From Thermospira aquatica (lineage in GTDB: Bacteria; Spirochaetota; Brevinematia; Brevinematales; Thermospiraceae): a stretch of DNA of 64,000 nt. Shown one piece after another: positions 17,552-26,362 of the stretch (its first letter is position 1; each line of letters begins with the position of its first letter). Below the pieces are notes generated by a model, which saw only the letters and a list, made by a program, of their open reading frames with translations, ran no database searches and was not told where the DNA came from. The translations under genes were made by a program, and so were the position numbers. The stretch lies in assembly GCF_023525255.1 (NCBI RefSeq), contig NZ_CP073355.1, positions 2,356,001 through 2,420,000 of the forward strand, read 5' to 3'.

Positions 17552-18451
17552 ATGTTATTTTCAAGCTTTTTACATCCGGAGTTGTACTGGATACAAACAG
17601 AGATCAAAAATGAAGAAGAACTCTTAAACCAAATGGTCAGGGGGATATCTAGAGAATTTTCTCTTTCGATGACAGACAAGGAAATTGTTGATCGCATATT
17701 GCAGAGGGAATTAGAGAAACCAACCCTTGTGGGAGATTGCTTCTGGGTACCCCATTTCCGTATCCCCGATCTGGAGGATCTGATTATCGCGATAAGTTTT
17801 CTGAAAAAACCAATATCTATGGGAGAGCATAACGTACAAATGGTATTCTTAGTATTGACGGGTCCAACACGATCTACACTCTACCTCAACGCCCTTTCCG
17901 TAATAGCCTCTCTCGTTCAGGATAGTGATTTTTGTCAATTGATGAAAAAAACCCCGGACTTTGAACGGTTTTGTCATTTTCTTGATAGTAAAAATCTCCG
18001 TGTGGGAAAGGTTCTCACCGTCGCCGATATTATGTCAACAGATATTCATGTGTTACGAGAGAATCAAAATCTCGAAGAGGTTCTAGACATCTTTTCTAAA
18101 CATCAACTTAGTTATGCTCCAGTTGTTGATACTCAAGAGCGTTTTGTAGCAGAAATTAATCTCATCGACATCATGAAGGTGGGAATGCCTGCCTACACTG
18201 CCGCTCTTCCCAACATGAATTTTCTCTCATCTTTTGAACCCTTTGAGGAGCTTCTTAAACACGAAAAGGATATTTTGGTGAAACAGATTATGCGAAAACC
18301 CCATGTTATCCTTAAACCCGATGCCAGTCTGGTTGAGGCAATTTTTGAGTTCACAAATCATCGTAGAAGGCATCTCCCGGTGGCAAAGGATGGAAAGATC
18401 CTTGGGGTGGTGAGTTACATGGACATGCTCAACAAGGTATTGCGGAGGTAA
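17552..18451 (+). CDS. PTS EIIA (mannitol/fructose type)-CBS fusion protein
   Basis: 299 residues. The N-terminal half (about 1-140) is a PTS_EIIA type 2 domain; the phosphorylatable histidine is in CFWVPHFRIPD. The C-terminal half has two CBS domains (about 155-215 and 235-299: VADIMSTDIHVL, VKQIMRKPHVIL) joined by a linker. There is no EIIB/EIIC nearby, so the IIA domain probably regulates rather than phosphorylates a sugar. The following gene, 3 bp away, encodes an ion permease; CBS domains commonly gate transporters, so the pair likely forms a regulated uptake or exchange system (inference). Confidence 0.85.
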   Translation: MLFSSFLHPELYWIQTEIKNEEELLNQMVRGISREFSLSMTDKEIVDRILQRELEKPTLVGDCFWVPHFRIPDLEDLIIAISFLKKPISMGEHNVQMVFLVLTGPTRSTLYLNALSVIASLVQDSDFCQLMKKTPDFERFCHFLDSKNLRVGKVLTVADIMSTDIHVLRENQNLEEVLDIFSKHQLSYAPVVDTQERFVAEINLIDIMKVGMPAYTAALPNMNFLSSFEPFEELLKHEKDILVKQIMRKPHVILKPDASLVEAIFEFTNHRRRHLPVAKDGKILGVVSYMDMLNKVLRR

Positions 18452-18454
18452 ACA

Positions 18455-19744
18455 ATGACGTGGCCAATGTGGATAGCTGTTGGAATCTTTGTTGTATTAT
18501 ATATTGGGATTTCTCTGGAAAAGGTAAACAAAACAATTCTTGCTCTGTTAGGGGCAGGAATCTTTGTCCTCTTTCATTTTCTTGAAGGAGAAAAGGTATT
18601 CGCCGCTGTAGACTGGAATGTGATTTTTCTCCTCGTAAGTATGATGGTTATTGTGGCGATTACCAAACAAACCGGAATTTTCCAGTATGTAGCCATTAAG
18701 CTTGCAAAACTCTCGAGAGGGAACCCCATGACCATCATGGTCCTCCTTTCTCTGGCCACAGCGGTGTTTTCTGCCTTTTTGGACAACGTGACCACCGTAC
18801 TCATCTTTGTCCCTGTTGCTATCCTCATTGCCCAGGAGTTGGATATCTCCCCTCTTCCCTATGTCGTTGCCCTTGCTATGGCTTCCAATGTAGGAGGAAC
18901 AGCGACCCTCATCGGTGATCCACCGAACATTATGATAGCAAGTGCTGCTGGACTTTCTTTTAACAGTTTTCTCGCCCATCTCGCCCCCGTGGCATTGTTC
19001 CTCTTGATAAGTCTCTGCGGATTTCTCTGGCTTTTGTTTCACAAGCAGATGCGTGTCTCCAATGAAAAGCGTGCTCGTATTATGAATTTTGACGAAACCA
19101 AAGTTTTAACCAATCCCGCATTGATAATAAAATCACTCTCTATACTCGGGATGGTGATCTTGGGATTTTTCCTCCATGGGGTGATTGATCTTGAACCTTC
19201 CATGATTGCTTTACTTGGAGCAGCTCTTTTGATGCTTTTAGCTACTCCTCATGAGATTGAAGAACTCCTCCATGAAGTAGAATGGGCAACTATTCTCTTC
19301 TTTGTGGGGCTTTTTATCCTTATTGGAGGATTGGTAGAGATTGGTGTAATGAAGATCCTCGCCGAAAGAATAGTAAGTCTCACCAGAGGGAGTATAAATT
19401 CTACAGCCATACTCCTGGTATGGATGTCTGGAATCTTTTCTGCCGTTGTAGACAATATTCCCTATGTGGCGACCATGATCCCTCTTATCAAGGAGATGGG
19501 AGCCTCATTGGGCGGTCAAAGCCTTGATCCCCTCTGGTGGTCTTTAGCCCTGGGGGCCTGTCTTGGTGGAAATGGGACCCTTGTAGGTGCTTCTGCAAAT
19601 GTGGTAAGTGTAGGGATAGCAAAAAAAAGTGGTATTGCGATAAGTTTCTGGGATTTTACAAAGTACGGCCTTCTCTACACTCTTTTAAGCCTTCTCGTAT
19701 CATCTCTATACGTCTATTTCAGGTATTTTGTCCTTCATCTATGA
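18455..19744 (+). CDS. ArsB/NhaD-type (SLC13-like) ion transporter
   Basis: 429 residues, 10-12 hydrophobic segments in two inverted halves. The ion-transporter superfamily signature is clear: DNVTTVLIFVPVAI, NVGGTATLIGDPPNIMIA in the first half and the counterpart VVDNIPYVATMIPLI and GGNGTLVGASANVVSVG in the second. Members exchange Na+/H+, arsenite or organic anions; the substrate cannot be assigned. It is co-transcribed with the IIA-CBS protein. The gene ends convergently with the lipoprotein gene at 19751. Confidence 0.85.
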   Translation: MTWPMWIAVGIFVVLYIGISLEKVNKTILALLGAGIFVLFHFLEGEKVFAAVDWNVIFLLVSMMVIVAITKQTGIFQYVAIKLAKLSRGNPMTIMVLLSLATAVFSAFLDNVTTVLIFVPVAILIAQELDISPLPYVVALAMASNVGGTATLIGDPPNIMIASAAGLSFNSFLAHLAPVALFLLISLCGFLWLLFHKQMRVSNEKRARIMNFDETKVLTNPALIIKSLSILGMVILGFFLHGVIDLEPSMIALLGAALLMLLATPHEIEELLHEVEWATILFFVGLFILIGGLVEIGVMKILAERIVSLTRGSINSTAILLVWMSGIFSAVVDNIPYVATMIPLIKEMGASLGGQSLDPLWWSLALGACLGGNGTLVGASANVVSVGIAKKSGIAISFWDFTKYGLLYTLLSLLVSSLYVYFRYFVLHL

Positions 19745-19750
19745 GTAGAA

Positions 19751-20122
19751 TTAAGGACGGATTTCAATTACAGAGTTGAGTCCTCCTTTACCATCTGGAG
19801 AGACGAGAGGATTAAAAGGATCGTTAGTAAAGATGGTACCGTTAAGAATATATTTGTACTGGTAGGTTCCCGGTGAAAGAATGATAGAGATGCGCCATAG
19901 ATTGACATTAGAATCATAGGTAAGGGGAAATCCCTCAGCTTTCCATCCGAAGAAGTCTCCCGTGAGCGCCACATTGGTAATATTCGTGGAACGAGCCTGA
20001 TACACAAAAAGCACAATCTCTCCGAGAATAAAAACACCAGGTTTCGGACCCTGGGGAACAGGTTTTGGTGTTTTCCCACAGGTTACCAACAGCAAAAAAA
20101 AGAGAAATATCATCTTTTTCAT
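19751..20122 (-). CDS. Lipoprotein with an AMPK/CBM48-like E-set domain
   Basis: 123 residues. The signal peptide ends in lipobox LLVTCG, so the protein is probably lipidated at Cys15. The rest is one early-set immunoglobulin-like domain with the glycogen-binding-module pattern: NVALTGDFFGW near the start and LSPGTYQYKYILNGTIFTNDP later. CBM48 domains bind alpha-glucan, but bacterial lipoproteins with this fold may bind other ligands. It overlaps the stop of the 7TMR phosphatase gene by 4 bp. Confidence 0.75.
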   Translation of the reverse strand: MKKMIFLFFLLLVTCGKTPKPVPQGPKPGVFILGEIVLFVYQARSTNITNVALTGDFFGWKAEGFPLTYDSNVNLWRISIILSPGTYQYKYILNGTIFTNDPFNPLVSPDGKGGLNSVIEIRP

Positions 20123-22185
20123 GCACGCTCCTCCACAAAAGGCAAAAGGGTAGTATGGTCATCCCCTTTTTCAAAACAAACCAGGCATATATCATCACTC
20201 AACTTCTCTAGCTGAACATGTTGTTTAAAATTCTCGATAATCTCGATAACAATTTCAGGTGCAGAAAATTTACTGATTTCCTTCCAGGGAAGACTCCAGA
20301 GAATTTCTTCAAAAGGAACATGAATCTTCTCACTCACCGCTTCAATCAGACCATCCGTAAAAAGGAGAAGTTTGCCTTCTGTAAAATGATACGTATGATT
20401 CGTATACCCTTTATCAATAGCCTGAATCTCTTGGTTGCGAAGCACACCAAGTGGTATACCCCTCTTAAAAAACGGAAGAGGAACAAGCGAGCCAGAGGGA
20501 AACACAAGAAGAGGATCAAGATGCCCTGCATTCGCATAAGTAAGAGTTTGTTTTTCTTCATCGTAAATAATATAAAGAGCTGTAACAAAATTTCCCGCAA
20601 GAAAAGGAAAAAGAAACTCATTTAACCCATAAAACAAAGCTGCAGGATCATGAATCTGTGAACTTTGAAGAAGATGACTTTTGATCAGAGAAGTGATAAA
20701 AGCAGCAGGAACACCATGACCAGAAACATCACTGATAAAGACACCCCATTTGTAGGTATCGATCCGCCGAATATCGAAAAAGTCTCCCCCTATCTGAATC
20801 ATCGGGTGAAAATAAAAAGCAAAATGTCGAGAAGGTGGTTTAGAGGGAATAAATTGAAGCTGAATTTGTCTGGCTAACTCGAGCTCTTCCTCAATAAGCT
20901 GATTTTTTTCGAGAAGTTTGTTTTTTTCTTTAAGAAGTTCTATGGTTTGCCTTTCGACTTCCTTTTCCAGGTTTTGCTTAAGTCTTTCAGAGATCTGATA
21001 AGCAACAGAAAACCTCCGGGAAAGTACAAAAGCCTGAAAGAACACAAAAACAAGTTGACCAAAAGGAGTAAGATAAATTTCAAAGACATTAAACTTTTGA
21101 ATGGCATAAAAAATATCGTTCAGAGCTGTCAAGAAAAAAATTGAAAAACCTAACAACAAAAGAAAAGCATCTTTGTTAGAAAACATGTTTTTTATAAGAG
21201 CAAAAAGAATAAAAAAACCAAGAGGAAGAGTATAAAAGATAAATATCATCTGTGTATGGAAATAAACCTCTTCAGGAAAGAAAAGATCAATAGCTGTTAA
21301 AATACCATAAAAAAGTATACTGAAGCTCAGAACATTTCTATAGAAAGGATTTGTAAAAACCGTGCGCATAAACGCTACTACAAAGATAGTGATCAGATTA
21401 ACCAGAACAAAATCCATACGAACCTGTGTTTGCCATGAAAATTCATAGATATATAAGGGGAAAACACATTCATGATTCGTCAAGGTACGAAAGGCCAACA
21501 TCAGAGCTAGTAACGAAAAATACACAAGACCCCATTCTTTCCTTTGGAGGGTAAAAAGTGCTAAATGGTACAAGGCCATAATCACAAGAGCCCCAATAAT
21601 AAAAATGTCAAATGCAATATTTATATTTTTTTTTGCTACTATAGTATCCCATAAACCCATTTCAAGACTATTGTACATACCCCCTTTATTATCATAAAAG
21701 TTTGCAACATGCATAACAATCTCAAGAGGAGAAGTATTAGTAAAAGTAATATACTGAGGAAGCATACGGGGGATATAGGTTTGGCGATTTGTCCCCACCT
21801 TCCCCATAGAGGCCATCAGTTTCCCATTAATATAGATTTCATAAGAACTTGTAATAAAAGGAATACGAAGACCAAGAAGCATGGGAAGATTCGTCGTCAA
21901 GATGGTAGCCCGATACGTACCATACCCATAAGGAGAAAGGCGATGTCCCTCCCATTGGTAACGATGCCATGAGTCCGGCACACGGATAACAAGCGAAGTC
22001 TGTTCCTCCCACACTGTTTTTGTGGGATCGAGAAAACGCATAGGATAAAACAACCACTCTCCTGACAAACGCACAACCGTTGTTTGTGTCCACTCTATAT
22101 CACGAAGATCAAATACCCCCGCTTCAGCAAAAAAGAAACTAAAAGAACTCGCAAACAACAAAAAGCAAAAGAAAGCTTTTCTCAT
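20119..22185 (-). CDS. 7TMR-DISM receptor with SpoIIE/PP2C phosphatase output
   Basis: 688 residues. Signal peptide (1-20), a jelly-roll 7TMR-DISMED-like extracellular domain (about 25-180; LSGEWLFYP, LLGLRIPFITSSYEIYINGK), seven membrane helices (about 190-395), a coiled coil (about 400-450), and a C-terminal PP2C-type phosphatase with IGGDFFDIRR, FISDVSGHGVPAAF, YANAGHLDPLL and LLFTDGLIEA. Metal-binding aspartates are present. It likely dephosphorylates a STAS-domain antagonist in response to an extracellular ligand; the STAS protein at 26363-26737 is a candidate. It is co-translated with the downstream CBM48-like lipoprotein. Confidence 0.9.
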   Translation of the reverse strand: MRKAFFCFLLFASSFSFFFAEAGVFDLRDIEWTQTTVVRLSGEWLFYPMRFLDPTKTVWEEQTSLVIRVPDSWHRYQWEGHRLSPYGYGTYRATILTTNLPMLLGLRIPFITSSYEIYINGKLMASMGKVGTNRQTYIPRMLPQYITFTNTSPLEIVMHVANFYDNKGGMYNSLEMGLWDTIVAKKNINIAFDIFIIGALVIMALYHLALFTLQRKEWGLVYFSLLALMLAFRTLTNHECVFPLYIYEFSWQTQVRMDFVLVNLITIFVVAFMRTVFTNPFYRNVLSFSILFYGILTAIDLFFPEEVYFHTQMIFIFYTLPLGFFILFALIKNMFSNKDAFLLLLGFSIFFLTALNDIFYAIQKFNVFEIYLTPFGQLVFVFFQAFVLSRRFSVAYQISERLKQNLEKEVERQTIELLKEKNKLLEKNQLIEEELELARQIQLQFIPSKPPSRHFAFYFHPMIQIGGDFFDIRRIDTYKWGVFISDVSGHGVPAAFITSLIKSHLLQSSQIHDPAALFYGLNEFLFPFLAGNFVTALYIIYDEEKQTLTYANAGHLDPLLVFPSGSLVPLPFFKRGIPLGVLRNQEIQAIDKGYTNHTYHFTEGKLLLFTDGLIEAVSEKIHVPFEEILWSLPWKEISKFSAPEIVIEIIENFKQHVQLEKLSDDICLVCFEKGDDHTTLLPFVEERA

Positions 22186-22203
22186 ACTCTTCTCTTGTAT
22201 TTT

Positions 22204-22231
22204 ATTATAGCCAAAAATAGAAAAAAGTCAA
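22204..22231 (-). promoter_or_regulatory. Promoter of the 7TMR phosphatase gene
   Basis: Minus strand TTGACT (22226-22231), 16 bp, TATAAT (22204-22209), just upstream of ATG 22185. Confidence 0.75.
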
Positions 22232-22304
22232 CCATCAATCGAGATTTTTTAAGGAAATTTTTAATATTTTTTTCCCATAAGAGAAAGATAAAAGCGATAA
22301 AAGT

Positions 22305-22333
22305 TTGACGAAAATACAAGCCTGTGATATACT
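22305..22333 (+). promoter_or_regulatory. Promoter of the nitroreductase operon
   Basis: TTGACG (22305-22310), 17 bp, TATACT (22328-22333). Divergent from the 7TMR phosphatase promoter, with about 75 bp between the two -35 boxes. Confidence 0.75.
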
Positions 22334-22359
22334 CAATCAAGAAAAATCGGAGGTTTTCC

Positions 22360-22878
22360 ATGGATTTTTGGGATTTAATTCACCAAAGAGCAAGCATTCG
22401 AAGCTATGATCCACAACGTCCTGTTGAAGAGGATGTACTGTACCGGATTCTAGAAGCAGGACGTTTGGCTCCCTCGGCAGGGAATCGTCAGCCGTGGCGA
22501 TTTGTGGTAGTATCTTCTCCCGAGAAGCTTTCGATCCTTCGACATGCTTATGTGAGAGATTGGTTCTATGATGCCCCCCATATACTCGTTGTTGTTGGTG
22601 ACAGGAACGAGGCATGGCGCCGACTCCAGGATGGGTATTGCTCCCTCGAGACAGATCTGGCCATAGCTATGACGTTTTTGATTCTTGCTGCAGCTAACGA
22701 AGGGGTAGCAACATGCTGGATTGCCGCCTTTCAGCCTGAGGTAGTAAGAGAGGTATTAGGTCTGGAAGCCCATGAAGAGGTGTATGGACTCACTCCTCTC
22801 GGGTATCCAAAATCAGGTTATCCGAATCCAGGACCCAAAAAACGTAAAGACCTCAAAGATATCGTGCGTTTTCTTTAA
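22360..22878 (+). CDS. Nitroreductase-family flavoprotein
   Basis: 172 residues from ATG 22360 behind CGGAGG. FMN-binding nitroreductase fold: HQRASIRSYDP near the N-terminus, RLAPSAGNRQPWRFVVV, and a C-terminal TPLGYPKSG loop. These enzymes reduce nitro groups, quinones or flavins with NAD(P)H; some are deiodinases or dehydrogenases. No specific substrate can be named. First gene of a tight operon (10 bp, then 2 bp, then 2 bp gaps) with a HAD phosphatase, G1P dehydrogenase and a SpoIIE phosphatase. Confidence 0.85.
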   Translation: MDFWDLIHQRASIRSYDPQRPVEEDVLYRILEAGRLAPSAGNRQPWRFVVVSSPEKLSILRHAYVRDWFYDAPHILVVVGDRNEAWRRLQDGYCSLETDLAIAMTFLILAAANEGVATCWIAAFQPEVVREVLGLEAHEEVYGLTPLGYPKSGYPNPGPKKRKDLKDIVRFL

Positions 22879-22888
22879 GGAGCAGATA

Positions 22889-23665
22889 ATGATTCGTGCA
22901 GTCATTTCGGATATGGATGGGGTTTTGTATAGGGGCAAAAATTTGATTCCCGGGGCAAAAGATTTTGTGACCCGTCTCTTGGAGAGAAAAACCCCTTTTC
23001 TCTTTCTCACCAATAACTCTGAACAAACCCCCATTGATCTCAAACGAAAGTTAGAGAGCTTGGGTATCGAGGGAGTAAGAGAAGAAAACTTCATCACCTC
23101 TGCCATGGCAACCGCGGAGTTTCTTCGTTCTCAGAAACCTGGTGCAACCATCTATGTGATTGGTGGCGGTGGACTCGCCAGTGAAATGTATAGAGCTGGA
23201 TTTTCTTTAAGTGACTCACATGCCGATTATGTGGTGGTAGGTAAAACATCGACTTTTAATTTTGAAATGCTCAAAAAGGCAGTTCGTCTGATTGAAAAAG
23301 GGGCGAAATTTATAGGAACAAATCCTGATGTTATTGACCCCGCTGAGGAAGGCATAGAACCAGCGTGTGGAACTCTCCTTGCTGCTATCGAAGCTGCTAC
23401 CGGGAAAAAACCTTACATCGTGGGTAAACCCAATCCCATGATGATGCTGGTAGCCAAACGTCACCTCGGCTGTCATGCGGCAGAAACCTTGATGGTCGGC
23501 GATAGAATGGACACGGATATTGTAGGAGGGATGGAAGCAGGCATGAAAACCGCCCTTGTTCTCTCGGGAGTGACCACAAAAGAGATGATAAACGATTTCC
23601 CCTATCTACCAAACTATGTTTTCAATCATGTTGGCGAAATAGATATCGAAAAACTGGGAGAATAA
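22889..23665 (+). CDS. HAD-superfamily phosphatase, NagD (IIA) subfamily
   Basis: 258 residues from ATG 22889 (AAGGAG 8 nt upstream). Nucleophile motif DMDGV with Asp8 and Asp10; motif II in FLTNNSEQTP; a C2-type cap; and the terminal acidic motif GDRMDTDIVGGMEAG. Family members dephosphorylate nucleotide or sugar phosphates, and glycerol phosphate in some lineages. The gene ends 2 bp before a glycerol-1-phosphate dehydrogenase, so a role with glycerol phosphates is attractive but only inferred. Confidence 0.88.
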   Translation: MIRAVISDMDGVLYRGKNLIPGAKDFVTRLLERKTPFLFLTNNSEQTPIDLKRKLESLGIEGVREENFITSAMATAEFLRSQKPGATIYVIGGGGLASEMYRAGFSLSDSHADYVVVGKTSTFNFEMLKKAVRLIEKGAKFIGTNPDVIDPAEEGIEPACGTLLAAIEAATGKKPYIVGKPNPMMMLVAKRHLGCHAAETLMVGDRMDTDIVGGMEAGMKTALVLSGVTTKEMINDFPYLPNYVFNHVGEIDIEKLGE

Positions 23666-23667
23666 AG

Positions 23668-24720
23668 ATGGAGATTTCTGTTCCTTCACTTGTTCGTATC
23701 AAACCAAAGGCGCTTTATAAAATAGGAAAATACCTCCGGGATGAAGATCACAGGCGAGTTGTACTTCTCTGGGGAGAAGGGATCGCAGAACTCTTGAAAC
23801 CTATCGTGGAGGTAAGCCTTCTTTCCGCTGAGATAGAGGTGCTTTTTGAAACCACCGTGACGGACACAGAGGTAGAATCCATTTTCCACATGGCGGTAGA
23901 ACTTCCCTCACAGGTAGAAGCTATTGTTGCTATCGGAGGTGGAAAAGCGATTGATATTGGAAAATACCTTGCTTTTCTCAAGAGGCTGCCCCTTTTCTCT
24001 GTTCCCACGGCTGTGTCTAACGATGGTTTTTGCTCTCCCATGGCCTCTCTCACAGTTCGGGGCAAAAAGACGAGTTTTCGTGTAGAACTGCCTCAAGCAG
24101 TGATTGTCGATACGGAGGTACTTCAAAAAGCTCCTGTCCGTTTTCTCTATTCGGGGATGGGTGATCTTTTTTGCAAAATCACCTCTGTCTATGATTGGAA
24201 ACTCGCCTACCGTAAGGTACGCGAACCCGTGAATGACTTCGCAGCAAATATGGCCAGAAGTGCCGCTGATACCTTTCTCTACTATGATGACAAAAGTCTG
24301 GAAAATCCAGATTTTTTGCGGGTCATTGCGACGTCTCTCATGATGTCCGGGATAGCTATGGAGGTCGCCCGTTCCAGTCGTCCCGCAAGCGGGAGTGAAC
24401 ATCTCATTTCTCACGCGTATGATAGACTTTCCGAAAAACCCAACCTTCATGGACTCCAGGTGGGTGTAGCAAGCTATGCGGTGAGTCTTCTCCAGGAGAA
24501 AACAGAGCCTTTGATTCGGAAAGCCATAGAAGAATCAGGGTTTCTTGCCTTTATGCAAGAACATCCTCTCTCTCTCAGAACATTTGAGGAAGCGGTAAAA
24601 CTTGCACCCCAGATGAAGGAAAATTACTATACTATCCTTTCCGAAAAAGGAAGTGTGGAAAAGCTTCTCGAGCTCATTCGAGAAAATACCATACTACGCT
24701 CTATGGTAGCGGAGGACTAA
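23668..24720 (+). CDS. sn-Glycerol-1-phosphate dehydrogenase (AraM/EgsA-like)
   Basis: 350 residues of the iron-containing-alcohol-dehydrogenase/DHQ-synthase fold. The NAD-binding segment is VAIGGGKAIDIGKYLA, followed by SVPTAVSNDGFCSPMASL. Metal ligands are likely in SGMGDLFCK (Asp), GSEHLISHAYD (His) and LHGLQVGVAS (His). In archaea and Bacillus AraM this enzyme reduces dihydroxyacetone phosphate to sn-glycerol-1-phosphate, the archaeal lipid stereoisomer. It is uncommon in bacteria. No geranylgeranylglyceryl phosphate synthase is in the window. Translation is coupled to the HAD gene. Confidence 0.8.
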   Translation: MEISVPSLVRIKPKALYKIGKYLRDEDHRRVVLLWGEGIAELLKPIVEVSLLSAEIEVLFETTVTDTEVESIFHMAVELPSQVEAIVAIGGGKAIDIGKYLAFLKRLPLFSVPTAVSNDGFCSPMASLTVRGKKTSFRVELPQAVIVDTEVLQKAPVRFLYSGMGDLFCKITSVYDWKLAYRKVREPVNDFAANMARSAADTFLYYDDKSLENPDFLRVIATSLMMSGIAMEVARSSRPASGSEHLISHAYDRLSEKPNLHGLQVGVASYAVSLLQEKTEPLIRKAIEESGFLAFMQEHPLSLRTFEEAVKLAPQMKENYYTILSEKGSVEKLLELIRENTILRSMVAED

Positions 24721-24722
24721 AT

Positions 24723-25820
24723 ATGAGAGTTTGTGGGGTATGTGGAACAGCCGCCTTCTTGTTCTTAGTAGGGATAGGAGTCATTCTATTCGTGGATAAA
24801 CAACAAGCCCTCCCATGGTTGGTTGGTTTACTGGCATTGAATATAACACTTGGAGGAATATCGATCTGGCAAGAAAAAGCAAAAGAAAAAGACTCAGAGG
24901 AATCTTTTGAATACCGAAGATTTCTTAAAACTCTTCGGAACTATCTCTCCCATCATCAGGTGGCTGACCAAAAGCTCCAACAATACTACCAAGAACTCAA
25001 AGATCTCCTTGAGCAAAAAGAGAAAGAAACAGCTTCTTTGCTAGCCTCTATTAATCTTAATCTCACGGAACAACTCGAAATGGCTCGAAAAGTCCAAATC
25101 TCCTTTATGCCCTTGTCAAAATCAATGATCCAACGCTCGGAATTTCGTTGGGCATTCTGGTATCAGCCAGCAGAAACCATAGGGGGAGATTTATTGGACA
25201 TCATCCGAGTGGGAAGAAACGGGTATGCTTTTGTAGTAGCGGATGTTTCAGGTCATGGTATTCCCTCTGCGCTTCTTACCTCGATGACAAAAGTGGCATT
25301 TATCAATCATTCTGCCTGGGGAAAAGATACGACACAGGTATGTTCTGATGTCAATAAAAATTTTCTTAAAACGTTACTCGATGTGGGATTTTACGTAACA
25401 GCCTTTTATGCTTTTCTTAATCTTGAGAAAGGCATCCTGCAGTATACCTCAGCAGGACATATGCCCCTTCTTTATTATCGTGCCAAAAACCATACCATCG
25501 AACAACTCCATACAAAAGGCACCATTCTTGGCATTTTTCCTGATGCAGTTTTTGAAAGCAAAATCATCCACCTCGAACCACATGACAAACTCTTTCTCTT
25601 TACCGATGGACTGGTCGAAATCCAAAACAAAGAAGGCCAGTGGTTTGGGGTTGAAAATCTGGAAAAGGTTATTCTCCACCATGCCCATCTTTCTCCCGAT
25701 CGTTGTGTAGATGCCATTCGTCAGGAGGTCATACGTTTCGGATGGGGAGAGAAACCCATAGATGATCAAGCCTTGCTTTGTGTTGAGTTTTTACACAAAA
25801 CAAAAGAAATTCATATTTAA
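24723..25820 (+). CDS. Membrane-anchored SpoIIE/RsbU-type PP2C phosphatase
   Basis: 365 residues: two N-terminal membrane helices (about 5-22 and 30-48), a coiled coil (about 55-120), and a PP2C-like phosphatase domain with QISFMPL, ETIGGDLLDIIRV, FVVADVSGHGIPSALLTS, YTSAGHMPLL and LFLFTDGLVEI. It likely dephosphorylates an anti-sigma antagonist. It lies just before the RsbW-like kinase and the STAS protein, making a complete partner-switching set with an independent promoter between phosphatase and kinase. ATG 24723 follows GGAGG. Confidence 0.9.
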   Translation: MRVCGVCGTAAFLFLVGIGVILFVDKQQALPWLVGLLALNITLGGISIWQEKAKEKDSEESFEYRRFLKTLRNYLSHHQVADQKLQQYYQELKDLLEQKEKETASLLASINLNLTEQLEMARKVQISFMPLSKSMIQRSEFRWAFWYQPAETIGGDLLDIIRVGRNGYAFVVADVSGHGIPSALLTSMTKVAFINHSAWGKDTTQVCSDVNKNFLKTLLDVGFYVTAFYAFLNLEKGILQYTSAGHMPLLYYRAKNHTIEQLHTKGTILGIFPDAVFESKIIHLEPHDKLFLFTDGLVEIQNKEGQWFGVENLEKVILHHAHLSPDRCVDAIRQEVIRFGWGEKPIDDQALLCVEFLHKTKEIHI

Positions 25821-25831
25821 TTTAAAAATAC

Positions 25832-25859
25832 TTGATTTTTTTTATTTTTTGCCTATAAT
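25832..25859 (+). promoter_or_regulatory. Promoter of the RsbW-like/STAS genes
   Basis: TTGATT (25832-25837), 16 bp, TATAAT (25854-25859), in the gap after the SpoIIE phosphatase gene. Confidence 0.6.
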
Positions 25860-25886
25860 AAATCATATCCTTACATGGAGTGTGTG

Positions 25887-26324
25887 ATGATATTCCAGTT
25901 TAATGTACCCTGCACAGAAAGCGAAATTCTCGCTTTTGAGAAAGAAGTCATGGATGTCTCATCTCGCGTTGTAGGAACAACACCCGATGGGATGATGGAA
26001 ATTCACGAATTCCACTTTTGTATTCACGAAGCTATTCTTAATATTCTTCAGCATACCTATAAATGGGATATGAATCAAAAACTTGAGATTCGTCTTGTTC
26101 TCTCAGAAGAAAAAGATGGCTGGCTCTGCGAAGTCACTATTAAAGATTTTGGTCCTCCCATTCCCAAAAAAATTACTCCCCCCCAAACAGTAGACAAGTT
26201 TCAAATGCGCAAACGAGGGCTTTACATGATGAGCAAGATATTAGATGATTTTTCTCTTACTCCTTTAGAGGATGGCAATGTTACCTATTTAAAAAAGAAA
26301 TTTACGGAGAGACCCCGTGAATAA
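25887..26324 (+). CDS. RsbW/SpoIIAB-like serine kinase (anti-sigma factor)
   Basis: 145 residues from ATG 25887; the ATG 12 bp upstream lies in the ribosome site (GGAGTGTG). HATPase_c_2 fold: N-box HEAILNILQHTY, G1-like DFGPPIP, G2-like KRGLYMMSKILDDF. The family binds a sigma factor or other target, or phosphorylates a STAS-domain antagonist at serine. The STAS protein is encoded 38 bp downstream and PP2C phosphatases flank the locus. The target regulator is not encoded here. Confidence 0.85.
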   Translation: MIFQFNVPCTESEILAFEKEVMDVSSRVVGTTPDGMMEIHEFHFCIHEAILNILQHTYKWDMNQKLEIRLVLSEEKDGWLCEVTIKDFGPPIPKKITPPQTVDKFQMRKRGLYMMSKILDDFSLTPLEDGNVTYLKKKFTERPRE

Positions 26325-26362
26325 ACAATATCGATTAAGGATTGTAAAAAGAGAGGTGCAAT

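Noticed and set aside
18548-19042. A 164-aa minus-strand open frame.
   Set aside because: It is antisense to the well-supported ion transporter.
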